Positions 1 to 8,334 of a stretch of DNA of 64,000 nt are shown in pieces. The notes beneath the pieces are model-generated. The model was not told where the DNA came from and ran no database searches. It saw nothing but the letters and a program-made list of their open reading frames with translations. Numbering within the stretch: position 1 is the stretch's first letter; every line of letters starts with the position of its first letter. This DNA comes from Singulisphaera sp045290345. GTDB taxonomy: Bacteria; Planctomycetota; Planctomycetia; Isosphaerales; Isosphaeraceae. The translations under genes and the position numbers were made by a program. The DNA lies in assembly GCF_045290345.1 (NCBI RefSeq), contig NZ_CP155447.1:4526001-4590000 (forward strand). The letters are read 5' to 3'.

Positions 1-72
1 CATGGCCAAGCATCGCAAAGTCTACCGATTCCGGATGAAGCCCACGAAGCGCAGGCCCATACTCTTAACCGC

Positions 73-1200
73 ATGGCTGGTGCTCGGCGGTGGGTCTGGA
101 ACTGGGCGCTTCGCGACGGAAAGAGCACTACCGGAATTCGGAAAGACGCTCCCGATGAGCGCCTCTCGTCCGAGTTGACCGCACTGAAGACCCGGTCCGA
201 GACGGCGTGGCTCAAGGACGCGGATTCTCAGGCGTTGCAACAGGTGCTCAAGGATCTGTATCAAGCCTACGACAACCACTTCAACCCGAGGATGAAGGCG
301 AAGTTCCCCAGGTTCAAGAACCGGAAGCGAGACCGGGCGCGATTCCGCATCCCCCAGCGGGTCAAGGTTGTCGACGGCAAGGTCGTCATCCCCAAGATCG
401 GCCCCGTCCGCATCTATCAGAGCCAGCCCGTCGATGAGCCGACCAAAAGCGCCACGTTCCGCCGTTCCGTCGATGGCAAGTGGTATGTCAGCCTCACGGC
501 CGAATTCGAGATGCCGGACGTACCTCTGTCGCCGCCTTCTCCGGAACGGTCGGTCGGCATCGATCTGGGTTTGATCGACTTCGCCACGCTCTCCGATGGA
601 TCGGAGCCGATCCCGGCCCCGAAGTGCTTCCGCAAGTCTCAGAAGAAACTTCGCAAGGCGCAACGAACCGTTTCCCGCCGCAAGCCGGGGAGCAAGCGGA
701 AGATCAAGGCCCGAATCCAGGTGGCTCGCATCCACCGGAAGACCGCCAACCAAAGGAACGACTTCCTGCATAAGTTGTCCACAGAACTCGTTGGAAAGCA
801 TGCCGGCCTCTGCATCGAGGATCTGAGCGTGAAGGGCCTTGCGAGAACCAAGCTGGCCAAGAGCGTGACCGATGCCTCGTGGGGGGAATTCCGCCGTCAG
901 CTCGAATACAAGTGCCTGTGGAACCGCAAACATCTGGTGGTCATCGACCGCTGGTTCCCTTCGTCGAAGATGTGCAACGCATGCGGCGCCCTCAATGGCA
1001 ATCTCACGCTCAAAGATCGGGAGTGGGATTGCGAATGCGGGGCCCATCACAAGCGGGACTTCCTCGCCGCGTGCAACATCAGGGACGAAGGGTTGAGGAT
1101 GCTCGCCGTCGGGCAGACGGAGAGTCGAAACGCTCGGGGAGCCAGTGTAAGACCTCGTATCGAGGCTGTTGGTGTCGAACCGAGAATCCCCCGCCTTTAG
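73..1200 (+). CDS. tnpB: RNA-guided endonuclease TnpB, 5' end frameshifted
   Basis: TnpB is the RuvC-type nuclease of IS200/IS605 elements, guided by an RNA from the element's right end. The RuvC acidic residues are visible: Asp in GIDLG, Glu in CIEDLS, and Asp in the C-terminal KRDFLAACNI block. A zinc-finger pair CNACG...CECG precedes the last Asp. The natural start is probably the ATG at base 2 (MAKHRKVYRFRMKPTK). That frame loses register near bases 47-52, where AAGCGCAG stands in place of the family-typical AAGGCGCAG; from base 52 the reading QAHTLNRMAGARRWVW continues in the frame given here. Restoring one G gives about 399 residues, the normal length. As written, translation could start only at the internal ATG at 73, which would remove the first beta strand. 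The copy is therefore either recently inactivated or affected by a sequence error. Confidence 0.88.
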   Translation: MAGARRWVWNWALRDGKSTTGIRKDAPDERLSSELTALKTRSETAWLKDADSQALQQVLKDLYQAYDNHFNPRMKAKFPRFKNRKRDRARFRIPQRVKVVDGKVVIPKIGPVRIYQSQPVDEPTKSATFRRSVDGKWYVSLTAEFEMPDVPLSPPSPERSVGIDLGLIDFATLSDGSEPIPAPKCFRKSQKKLRKAQRTVSRRKPGSKRKIKARIQVARIHRKTANQRNDFLHKLSTELVGKHAGLCIEDLSVKGLARTKLAKSVTDASWGEFRRQLEYKCLWNRKHLVVIDRWFPSSKMCNACGALNGNLTLKDREWDCECGAHHKRDFLAACNIRDEGLRMLAVGQTESRNARGASVRPRIEAVGVEPRIPRL

Positions 1201-1216
1201 ACGTGGGGAGTGTCAA
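1050..1216 (+). ncRNA. Probable TnpB guide RNA scaffold (reRNA/omega RNA)
   Basis: In characterised TnpB systems the scaffold RNA overlaps the 3' end of tnpB and ends at the element's right border. Here the region holds a small hairpin CCTCG-tat-CGAGG at 1153-1165 and the terminal hairpin at 1188-1208 containing the tnpB stop codon in its loop. The guide would then be the flanking DNA just after 1216 (about 1217-1236). The 5' boundary is a guess; the call rests on position and structure only. Confidence 0.4.
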
Positions 1217-1409
1217 CTCGTTGGGATCTCCAACCTTCATGGCCCCGAGGGACTCACCGATCCTTCAAGGAAAGCTGTGTCGATATTGGTATTTTGATGC
1301 GCAGCGTCGATATTCCCAGTAACGTAGGTGGGTAACTTCAGGCTCCCCGATTTCATCCGCCTGACGTGATCAGGACCAAATCATTCTCTCCGGGAAAGGA
1401 CCAGCCCCT

Positions 1410-2146
1410 ATGAGCCGAGTGGACCTCGACGTCTACAACGAAGCGACTGGATTCATGATCACTTCAGAAGGACTGAGCGGAGGAGCGTTTTCCGATGTCG
1501 AGTCCGGTGATGCAGACTGGCTCAAGGCTGTCAAAAAGGGAGTTTTCCTGCCGTTCAGCCTTTACCAGGATGACTCGTTTGTGATCCGGATCGTTCTCGA
1601 CGAGCCGCTGTCAACGCAGGAGCAGGACGAGTGGGTTGGGAAGGTCGTCACCAAACTTCGCGTGCCCGACGGACGGCTTGTCGTGGTTGGAGGGGCCCGG
1701 AATTTCTCTGGGGCGAAGACATGGAGGAATTCATGCGTGTCCTCGACGTGCCTCCGGGTGAGTACCTTGCCGAGGTCTATACCTACTTGCACGGCGTCAA
1801 CGGCTCGAGTTGTCTGGCCGCCACAAACTCGGACGAAGCCCTGGGCGCCTATTTCAGGCGAACCCGGCCCGGAATGGAATTCCCGCTCTGGCTGCAGAAC
1901 GAATGCGCCGGGGATCCGAACAACGATCCCGACCACAAAGAGGAGTGGAAGGACAAGACCTCCGACTACGAGACGGAGCAACCCCATTATGTTTCATTCT
2001 TGCTCCGTCTGACTCCTTTAATCGAAGCCCCCGGATTGCCGAAAATGGATGGCGGTTGGATCGTGGAAGCCCAAGGGGCGCGAAAGCCCACGGCTTTTCC
2101 GCTTGGCGTCGTGGCCGACCACCTTGTCTCTGAGGATGAGAGCTAA
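1410..2146 (+). pseudogene. Unknown protein, split by a frameshift
   Basis: Two adjoining frames read as one protein. The first runs from the ATG at 1410 (preceded by AAGGA) to about 1695, ending GRLVVVGG. The second continues in the next frame as GPEFLWGEDMEEF and ends at 2146. The switch is at a GGGG run (1690-1694), and adding one base restores about 245 residues. The protein is soluble and acidic, with no signal peptide or membrane segment. The C-terminal half carries a polar stretch rich in Asp, Glu and Lys (around 1910-1985). I do not recognise the family. It sits alone between the IS element and an oppositely oriented aldo/keto reductase. Confidence 0.6.
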
Positions 2147-2442
2147 CAGGCAATCATGGACTTGCTCTTGATTTCTTCTGGGCGACCTCGGTTGATTGCA
2201 ACCGAGTGGGCGGCTCGAGCTTGAGAATGACAACGGTCATGAGGCCGTGCCCCCCCCTCTCCCGTTCTCGAAGGGATTCAAGTGGAATCGAATTTTCTAA
2301 GACAGCGGGCGCCCCATCGACACTTGAACGGAAAATCGAATTGCGGGCGGGGGGCACGGGTCCAAGGGGAAAGCGCCGGTGAGAAGATCGTGACGCTTTG
2401 GTTCGGCTGAATCCCGTCGTGTGCCGGGCGGCCTGTCAGCCG

Positions 2443-3384
2443 CTAAACGCTGGCATGGTTCAGGAGGTCGATCGCCGGGCCGTCGAGTTCCAACCTCGTA
2501 GCCTCGATCAAATCGTCGAGTTGTTCGACGCAGGTGGCGCTGGCGATGGGGGCCGTCACGCTTGGCTGTGCCAGCAGCCAGGCGATCGCGACCCGAGCGG
2601 GCGTCGAAGAGTATCGACCGGCCACGTCGTCAAGCGCCTTGAGAATTCGAAAACCGCGGTCGTTCAGGTATTTCTTGACCCCCTGCCCTCGCGAACTTTT
2701 GGCGAGATCCGCTTCCGAGCGATACTTTCCGGTGAGGAATCCACTGGCCAGTGAATAGTAGGGAATGACACCAAGACCCGCCGCGCGACAGACGGGTTCG
2801 AGTGCGTCCTCGAATCCAGCCCGTTCGCAGAGGTTGTACTCGGGCTGAAGAGATTGGTACGCGGTCAGGCCGTTGACTTGACTCACCTTGAGTGCCTCGG
2901 CCAATCGTTCCGCCGAATAGTTCGAGGCGCCGATCATTCGCACTTTCCCCTGCTGAATCAAGCCATGAAACGTCTCGAGCGTCTCTTCGAGAGGTGTTTC
3001 TGGGTCGTCCTTGTGGGACTGGTAGAGGTCGATATGGTCCGTCTGTAGCCGCCGCAGAGAATCTTCCACGGTACGCTTGATGTAAGGCCCTGCGAGTCCC
3101 CCCGTGTCCAGCCCCATGCCGACCTTGGTCGCAAGGATGACCTGATCTCGCTTTCCACTCTGCTTGAGCCACTTGCCGATGATCGTCTCGGATTCTCCCC
3201 CTTGATTGCCGGGAGCCCAGCGCGAGTAAACATCGGCGGTGTCGATCAACCGGAGACCAGCCGCAACAAACGCGTCGAGCAATCGGAACGACATGGCCTC
3301 GTCGATCGTCCAGCCGAATACATTCCCACCAAACGCCAACGGCCCGACATCCAAGCCAGAATTCCCAAGCATACACGTTTTCAT
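2443..3384 (-). CDS. Aldo/keto reductase
   Basis: NAD(P)H-dependent oxidoreductase with an (alpha/beta)8 barrel, acting on aldehydes, ketones or sugars in the cytoplasm. The catalytic tetrad is visible, counted from the chosen start: Asp48 and Tyr53 in LIDTADVYS, Lys87 in ILATKVG, and His124 in YQSHKDD. The cofactor-binding region near the C-terminus (VAIAWLLAQPSVTAPIASA) is also typical. The length of 313 residues is normal. The ATG at 3384 was chosen because GGAG lies 8 bases upstream; a GTG at 3393 is also in frame. It stands alone, with no partner that suggests the substrate. Confidence 0.92.
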   Translation of the reverse strand: MKTCMLGNSGLDVGPLAFGGNVFGWTIDEAMSFRLLDAFVAAGLRLIDTADVYSRWAPGNQGGESETIIGKWLKQSGKRDQVILATKVGMGLDTGGLAGPYIKRTVEDSLRRLQTDHIDLYQSHKDDPETPLEETLETFHGLIQQGKVRMIGASNYSAERLAEALKVSQVNGLTAYQSLQPEYNLCERAGFEDALEPVCRAAGLGVIPYYSLASGFLTGKYRSEADLAKSSRGQGVKKYLNDRGFRILKALDDVAGRYSSTPARVAIAWLLAQPSVTAPIASATCVEQLDDLIEATRLELDGPAIDLLNHASV

Positions 3385-3809
3385 GTCTTCCACTCCAAGG
3401 CCGACAGAGTCCTCGACTCGGTTTCTCCTCTCAGGTTAAGTGAACTCGTCGAAGGTGGCAACTTGCCGACGACCGAATCGCCTCGCGAAACGGGAGCTCC
3501 CGCCGCAAGAGTCCCGACTCATTGATCCCCGATGGAAACGAAGAGGTCCGTTCTTCCCAGTTGTCAAATTCCTTAAAATCGCCACAAACTTCAACACGCG
3601 TCCTGATTGCCTAAACTCTTGAGAGAAGTGGCCGCGACCTCAGCCGGTCTTCTCCCTATGATAGAGAGGCGAGCGGATAAGCCGAGTTGAGTCATGCGAG
3701 TTCGATTTCTCCACGGCTCGCCGATCTGTCAGCAATGCAGGGAGCGCAGCAATCTTTCGGCGTACGGACGCGTTCACTCCGACCTTGTACTCCAGGAAGA
3801 CCCTGTTCA
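3385..3809. other. Divergent intergenic region
   Basis: This lies between the oppositely oriented reductase and STAS genes, so it should hold both promoters. It contains a perfect 12-bp palindrome, CGGGAGCTCCCG, at 3491-3502. No convincing -35/-10 pair and no coding frame was seen. Confidence 0.5.
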
Positions 3810-4226
3810 ATGTCGTCCGACTCTACCCTCTTCCAAGCGGTACAGACCGATGGGGTGTCGATCGTCACGGTCCTCGACCCTGAACTCCTCAAGGATGAAA
3901 AAGAGACGTTCTACGGGCTGGCGGAGAGCCTCGGCACAGACGCCACGTCCCAGGGTGTCATCCTCAATCTGTCGAACGTCCGAGTGTTTCAGAGTTCGAT
4001 GCTCGGCGTCATGATCAACTTCCAGAAACGGCTCAAAGAGCACAACAAGAGTCTCAAACTCTGTGCGCTCGACCCTCAAGTGCACCGGGTCTTCCAACTC
4101 ACGAAGATGGATCAGATCTTCGATATTCAGTCAACCGAACAGGCTGCGATCAAGTCGATTCAGGGAACGGAAGGATCGGGCTGGTTTTCGAAAATCCTCG
4201 GTGTGTTCGGCAGTTCCCGTGAGTAA
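3810..4226 (+). CDS. STAS-domain protein (anti-sigma factor antagonist-like)
   Basis: A single STAS domain of about 138 residues fills the protein. Such proteins act as phosphorylation switches that bind anti-sigma factors or other kinase partners. The core pattern VILNLSNVRVFQSSMLGVMI corresponds to the conserved DLS...DSSGLG loop; here the usual Asp is Gln61, but the candidate phospho-acceptor serines (Ser62/Ser63) remain. The ATG at 3810 is preferred over earlier in-frame codons because AGGAAGA ends about 10 bases upstream and the STAS fold begins directly after it. No anti-sigma kinase gene is adjacent, so the partner is unknown. The last 15 residues (GWFSKILGVFGS) could form an amphipathic helix. 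Confidence 0.85.
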   Translation: MSSDSTLFQAVQTDGVSIVTVLDPELLKDEKETFYGLAESLGTDATSQGVILNLSNVRVFQSSMLGVMINFQKRLKEHNKSLKLCALDPQVHRVFQLTKMDQIFDIQSTEQAAIKSIQGTEGSGWFSKILGVFGSSRE

Positions 4227-4369
4227 CAAAAACAGGAAAAGAGGAGCGGCCAAGCCGAGTCGTTTGTGGGAACTCCACTCGGCGGGCCGTCTCCTGGTTC
4301 GTTGTCGTCACTTTCTCAAAAGGCCGGATCGGGCGCCAGCAAACTCGGCAACCATCGATCTGGAAGTGA

Positions 4370-5071
4370 CTATGGCTTCTCGACTTCCCAAGGTACGACC
4401 CACAAGTAGACGATGTGTTCTTCCTCGTCTTCGGGCAGGCGAAGAGTGATCGTCTTCTTCGGTTTCGCTCCTTTCATGTCGAAGTCGTGGGAGACGATCC
4501 GCGTTCCCGCCTTGAGTTGACGGAGCTTCGGCATGAGCCTGACGTTGAGTTCCGGAAGCAGGTAGAGCGTCACAACGTTGGCCTCGGACAGGTCGACCTC
4601 GAAGATATCCTCTTGCTTGATGGTTACCAGGCTCTCGACTCCGTTCTTGCGGACGTTTTCGCGAGACTCGTAGATCCGTTTCGGATCGATGTCGTATCCC
4701 GTCCCCTTGGCCCCATATTTTTTCGCCGCCGTGACCACGATTCGCCCATCTCCGCACCCCAGATCGTGGAGATTGTCCCCATTGCGGACCTCGGCCAACT
4801 CGAGCATCCTGTCCACAACGACTTGGGGGGTCGGGACATACATGACGTCGGGCCATTTCTTCTTTTTCTTGGGTCGGCCCTGATCCTGTCCGTCGCTCGG
4901 TGCGTGTGGAGAGTCTGAGCGCTTCGTCTGCACATGGATTGTGGATCGGGAGCGCCGCAGCGCTTCGCCGTCCTGCGAGTGAGTTCGCGATGCACTCCAG
5001 AGCATGCCGAATGCAACGGCGAGAATCGCCGTTCTCTGGCCGATGATGGGTCGTTTCTGAGCGAATCGCAT
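4370..5071 (-). CDS. Class I SAM-dependent methyltransferase with an N-terminal export signal
   Basis: The methyltransferase core covers about residues 75-233. Motif I is LHDLGCGDGRIVV, the acidic ribose-binding loop is GYDIDPKRI, and a later motif is TLYLLPELN. Methyl acceptor unknown. The first about 32 residues form a positively charged, hydrophobic leader (AILAVAFGMLWSA), suggesting export or membrane anchoring, followed by a basic, disordered linker ending in KKKKK. Export is odd for an enzyme that needs SAM. The start ATG has GGA 9 bases upstream (AAGGAAGCCACG). It is convergent with the STAS gene. Related leader-bearing methyltransferases occur widely in planctomycetes (general knowledge, not checked here). 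Confidence 0.85.
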   Translation of the reverse strand: MRFAQKRPIIGQRTAILAVAFGMLWSASRTHSQDGEALRRSRSTIHVQTKRSDSPHAPSDGQDQGRPKKKKKWPDVMYVPTPQVVVDRMLELAEVRNGDNLHDLGCGDGRIVVTAAKKYGAKGTGYDIDPKRIYESRENVRKNGVESLVTIKQEDIFEVDLSEANVVTLYLLPELNVRLMPKLRQLKAGTRIVSHDFDMKGAKPKKTITLRLPEDEEEHIVYLWVVPWEVEKP

Positions 5072-5432
5072 CGTGGCTTCCTTGAATCGAAGGAAACATG
5101 CGCGTCTCGACGGTTGGCCAGCGACTCCGGCCGGACCGATCTCTCCCTTCTCAATGATTGAACCACAGCGGAAACGCCCGGCGTCTAGAAAACGCTTTCA
5201 GAAGTTTGTATGACGGATCAAGCCGGCCAGTCATCCGCCTTGAACTCTCTCATCACCCTCTGTTTCGTCCTGCTCCGCTCTATTTTGTTTCGATTTGCAA
5301 CAACAGGCTCATACCTGGTGTGAAATGAACTCGTCCCACGAAGGCGGAGTTTCAAGAGTTCCTTGCGATCGTGACGATCATCTCTCCTAGGCAACAGAGA
5401 CGCTTAGGGGTTGCGCGTCGACGGGAGAAGGC
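5072..5432. other. Divergent intergenic region, no feature recognised
   Basis: This lies between the oppositely oriented methyltransferase and YiiX-like genes. It must contain their promoters, but no strong hairpin, operator or coding frame could be picked out by eye. Confidence 0.4.
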
Positions 5433-6311
5433 ATGGAAGCCGTGGCGTCTGAGCAGCAGCCCTCTCGTGAGAGGCGAAGATTCCCGCGCGCATCCCGGCT
5501 GCCATGGGTGCTGGCATTCGCGATCGTCAGCCAGGCTGGGTGCTACAACGCGGGAGACGTGACCGGTCGGATGGTCCCCCACTCGTGGCGAGGGAACCCC
5601 TGGGGCCCAGACGCCGAGGCGGCCCGACGATTCGGCCGACTTCCCACGATTCCGTCCAGTCCTCCCATGTGCGTTTGGGAATCCTGGGCCCGGGCTCATT
5701 TGCGCGATGGGGACATCGTCTTCCGGATGGGGGATGCCCGGGTCGCGTGCGGGCTCTATCCGTTCTCACGGATTTCGGCAGAGATGGCCGGCAGCCGTTA
5801 TTCGCATACCGGGATCGTCGCTTGGGAAAATGGCGAACCGGTGGTCTACGACACGAATAAGTCGGGGCCGCGCAAACAGCCCTTTCCGATCTGGGTCCTC
5901 GATGTCGCAGGGGGCATCGCCGTCAAACGGCCCGACGCCAACAACCAGCGATTCGTGGCCGGCGCAGTCGCGTTCTGCCAGGACGCGTATCAACGCCAGG
6001 TGCCATTTGACCCAAAGCTGCTGCTTGATAACGACCGGTTTTACTGCATCGAATTAACGGAGCGGGCCTACCGATCCGCGGGCCTGGTCCTCTCCGAACC
6101 CATTCGCATCGACCACTTACCCCGTTATCAACACTTTCCAAAAGCCGTCTGGCTCGCGCGTCACTTCTCGTCGATCCGGCCCGACCAGTCGGCCTTCGTC
6201 ATCGGTAATGATGCGGTCGGAATCTGGTCGAGCCCCGCGCTCCGCCTGGTTTATGAGGCTCCCGACGCTCGCCTTCCCTATACCGATTCAGGTCGAGTGC
6301 AAGGGAACTGA
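5433..6311 (+). CDS. YiiX/YebB-like NlpC/P60-family cysteine hydrolase, lipoprotein
   Basis: Permuted papain-fold hydrolase of the YiiX/YaeF type, usually linked to cell-wall or lipid amide or ester cleavage. A basic N-terminus and hydrophobic segment end in a lipobox (SQAGC, Cys about residue 36), predicting membrane anchoring. The family signature is visible: LRDGDIVFRMGD, then SRYSHTGIV with the likely catalytic His, and later FYCIELTERAY with the likely catalytic Cys. The length of 292 residues is somewhat above the YiiX core, the excess being at both ends. The ATG follows GGGAGAAGGC directly. It is convergent with the DUF2127 gene. Confidence 0.85.
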   Translation: MEAVASEQQPSRERRRFPRASRLPWVLAFAIVSQAGCYNAGDVTGRMVPHSWRGNPWGPDAEAARRFGRLPTIPSSPPMCVWESWARAHLRDGDIVFRMGDARVACGLYPFSRISAEMAGSRYSHTGIVAWENGEPVVYDTNKSGPRKQPFPIWVLDVAGGIAVKRPDANNQRFVAGAVAFCQDAYQRQVPFDPKLLLDNDRFYCIELTERAYRSAGLVLSEPIRIDHLPRYQHFPKAVWLARHFSSIRPDQSAFVIGNDAVGIWSSPALRLVYEAPDARLPYTDSGRVQGN

Positions 6312-6393
6312 GCGGTAATCGCACCATTGGTGCCGGAAAATCAGGCTCAATCCTCGGTTTTCCGCCTCGACCTACTCATTCGCAGATTCTGAA

Positions 6394-6915
6394 TCAGCTT
6401 GCTCCGGCACCGCGATCAGGCGAGTGTTGCTCCGTGGCCGGTTCGTCTCGCCCATCGGCTTCGACACGGATCGTCCGGATGAGATAGGCCACAATCGCGA
6501 CGTTCGCCATGAGGACGGTGGCTCGTAACGGGGCGGCCTTCCGGAATACTTCATAGAGTTCGAGGGGAATCAGGAGGCTGGTTGTGACGACGATCAGGTA
6601 TTCGGCCCACCGCTTCTGAAGCAGGATTCCCACCCCTTCCGTCAAGTAGAGCAGGCCGTAGCAGACGATCCCCACTCCGATCGCTTCGAGGCGCCTTTCA
6701 CTGAGTTCAGAAAGTCGAGCGACGATCAAGTGGATGAGCTGATCCTCGGGGTCGAGCCGGAGACGAGTCGCGAGTCGGATCACGCTTTCGAGAATCTCAT
6801 TCGGTTTGAGCCGGAGAACGACCACGCCTCCAACGAGCAAGATGGCGGCCTTCGCAAGTTTGTACGCCGCAATGATCGAAAGACCGAAGCGACGAGAGTG
6901 ACTGTCTTGGCTCAT
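6394..6915 (-). CDS. DUF2127 family membrane protein
   Basis: Small membrane protein of unknown function with about four hydrophobic segments: residues about 12-35 (IIAAYKLAKAAILLVGGVVV), 80-100 (GVGIVCYGLLYLTEGVGILL), 106-122 and 132-147. The opening GLSIIAAYKLAKA and the central LTEGVGILLQKRWAEYL are characteristic of DUF2127. The C-terminal tail is polar and about 25 residues long. It is divergent from the OGFr-like gene, with 187 bases between them. Confidence 0.88.
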   Translation of the reverse strand: MSQDSHSRRFGLSIIAAYKLAKAAILLVGGVVVLRLKPNEILESVIRLATRLRLDPEDQLIHLIVARLSELSERRLEAIGVGIVCYGLLYLTEGVGILLQKRWAEYLIVVTTSLLIPLELYEVFRKAAPLRATVLMANVAIVAYLIRTIRVEADGRDEPATEQHSPDRGAGAS

Positions 6916-7102
6916 CTGCGGCGATCGACCTCTCTTGCAACCCGCGTATCAACAGCCCGAGTCCGCTTGTTGGCCGACCACTCGGCCCCGGATCGCGGAG
7001 TGACTGACTCACGGCGCGAATCCGGCCCTGGCATGCTGATCGTCATCGGGATACGATCGACCGCGGCAGCCTAGACCTTGAGGTCTCGGGGAGGTCTTCA
7101 CC

Positions 7103-7612
7103 ATGTCACGGCTCACCGAATTCTACAAGGGCACCGGCAAAGACAGCGAGGGCCGGACCATCTCGATGATCTGGGCGTTCCGCCGCGATCAGTTGGAGAC
7201 GACGCACGACTACATCCAATGGCTGTTCCCACTGCGCCTGGCGAGCCGATTCAACCCTGACGCGCCGCTGCTCACGGAGGCCGATGTGGCCGCGTTCCAT
7301 GACGATCCTGCGCTCCGGGAAAACCTCAAACGCTCCTTCACGCGCTTTCTCGACTTCCTGGATCTCCGCGAGGACGGCGGCCGGGTCGTCAAGACGGAGG
7401 AGTTTGATAGGTCGGGAATTTTTCAGGGTCCCAACCATAACTGGCTAAGAATCACGCGCGTCCTGACCAGCACTCGAATCCTCGGCCTGGAGTCGGAAAG
7501 CCGAGCATTTTTTGAGTTCTTGAAGCGCTTGTGGGAGGAGGGCGAGTCTGGAATCACGACGGATACGTTCCGGTACTGGGAGGACGCCGCCACCGGCGAT
7601 CTGTCCGGTTGA
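7103..7612 (+). CDS. Opioid growth factor receptor-related (OGFr_N-like) protein
   Basis: The protein is one conserved domain, similar to the N-terminal region of eukaryotic opioid growth factor receptors. Typical are FYKGTGKDSEGRT, the DYIQWLFPL segment followed by an Asn-Pro turn, and the FLDFLDL helix. Bacterial members have no established function, and the name reflects homology only. The 169 residues are soluble, with no signal peptide. The downstream cupin gene is in the same direction with a 74-base gap, so they may be co-transcribed. Confidence 0.85.
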   Translation: MSRLTEFYKGTGKDSEGRTISMIWAFRRDQLETTHDYIQWLFPLRLASRFNPDAPLLTEADVAAFHDDPALRENLKRSFTRFLDFLDLREDGGRVVKTEEFDRSGIFQGPNHNWLRITRVLTSTRILGLESESRAFFEFLKRLWEEGESGITTDTFRYWEDAATGDLSG

Positions 7613-7686
7613 CAGCCAGGACCGTCCACTCTGCTACGTGATTGCGGTCGGCTCGTTCAAACATGTCACCCCAGGAGGATCCGCGG

Positions 7687-8046
7687 ATGCACGCCAGCGC
7701 CGGCCGATGTCATATCGTCGACTTTGCCACGATTCCAGGGGTCCCTTGCCCATGCGGCACGGCTCGGAGAGCCTTTTCCGACGTCGACGATTTTCCAGGG
7801 ACGATTCACGTCACCGAAATCTCGGCGACGGCCCAGCGTCACTACCATCGGCGGTTGACGGAGACCTACTATATCCTGGAGTGCGATCCGCACGCGACGA
7901 TCCAGCTCGATGATGACGAAGTTCCCCTCAGGCCGGGGGTCTGCGTTGTGATCCCGCCGGGAGTACGGCACCGCGCGGTGGGTAAGATGAAAGTCCTGAT
8001 CGTGGTCTTCCCGAAATTCGACCCCGACGACGAGTGGTTCGACTGA
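7687..8046 (+). CDS. Small cupin-domain protein
   Basis: Single beta-barrel cupin of 119 residues. The metal-site motif 1 appears as HYHRRLTETYYILE (two His, Glu) and motif 2 as PGVCVVIPPGVRHRAVG. The substrate is not predictable; single-domain cupins of this type include sugar isomerases and small-molecule sensors. The ATG at 7687 was chosen because AGGAGGA lies 7 bases upstream (7673-7679); longer in-frame starts lack a ribosome site. A CPCG motif near the N-terminus is unusual and could bind metal. Confidence 0.85.
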   Translation: MHASAGRCHIVDFATIPGVPCPCGTARRAFSDVDDFPGTIHVTEISATAQRHYHRRLTETYYILECDPHATIQLDDDEVPLRPGVCVVIPPGVRHRAVGKMKVLIVVFPKFDPDDEWFD

Positions 8047-8334
8047 GGTCCATGGCGGGTCCGCCGCACTGGCGATCGTTCGCCGGCCCCGACGATTCCC
8101 TCGTGGATGCTTCTCAATTCGTTGAGATTATTGCAGTATAGGACCCTGCGCCGGGACTGAGTTAAGAGGCCGGGCGTGCGAGGCAATCGTCTGGTCCCCA
8201 TGCCGGATGTGGATGGATGTGGCCAGGTGATGGCGAGCGAACATTGACGAAGCCGGGTTCGTCGCGCCACGCGTCCTTCGTCGTCTCATGACGATACAGA
8301 CTTCTTTATTCCTCTATGACGAGTCGATTTCCCG

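Larger units (their letters stand above)
1..1216 (+). mobile_element. IS200/IS605 (IS1341-like) element, right portion
   Basis: The left end lies outside the window. The tnpB frame begins essentially at base 2. The right end is recognisable: after the tnpB stop there is an imperfect hairpin at 1188-1208 (CCCC/GGGG and CG/CG stems with one bulged T, loop 1194-1201), followed by GGAGTGTCAA. Many IS605-group elements end in this way, and TCAA at 1213-1216 is the likely cleavage site. No Y1 tyrosine transposase (TnpA) is visible inside the window, so the element may be a tnpB-only copy or have tnpA to the left. Confidence 0.75.

Noticed and set aside
4308..5099. Alternative minus-strand frame over the methyltransferase
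   Set aside because: Arg-rich composition without motifs; the neighbouring frame contains the intact SAM-binding core.
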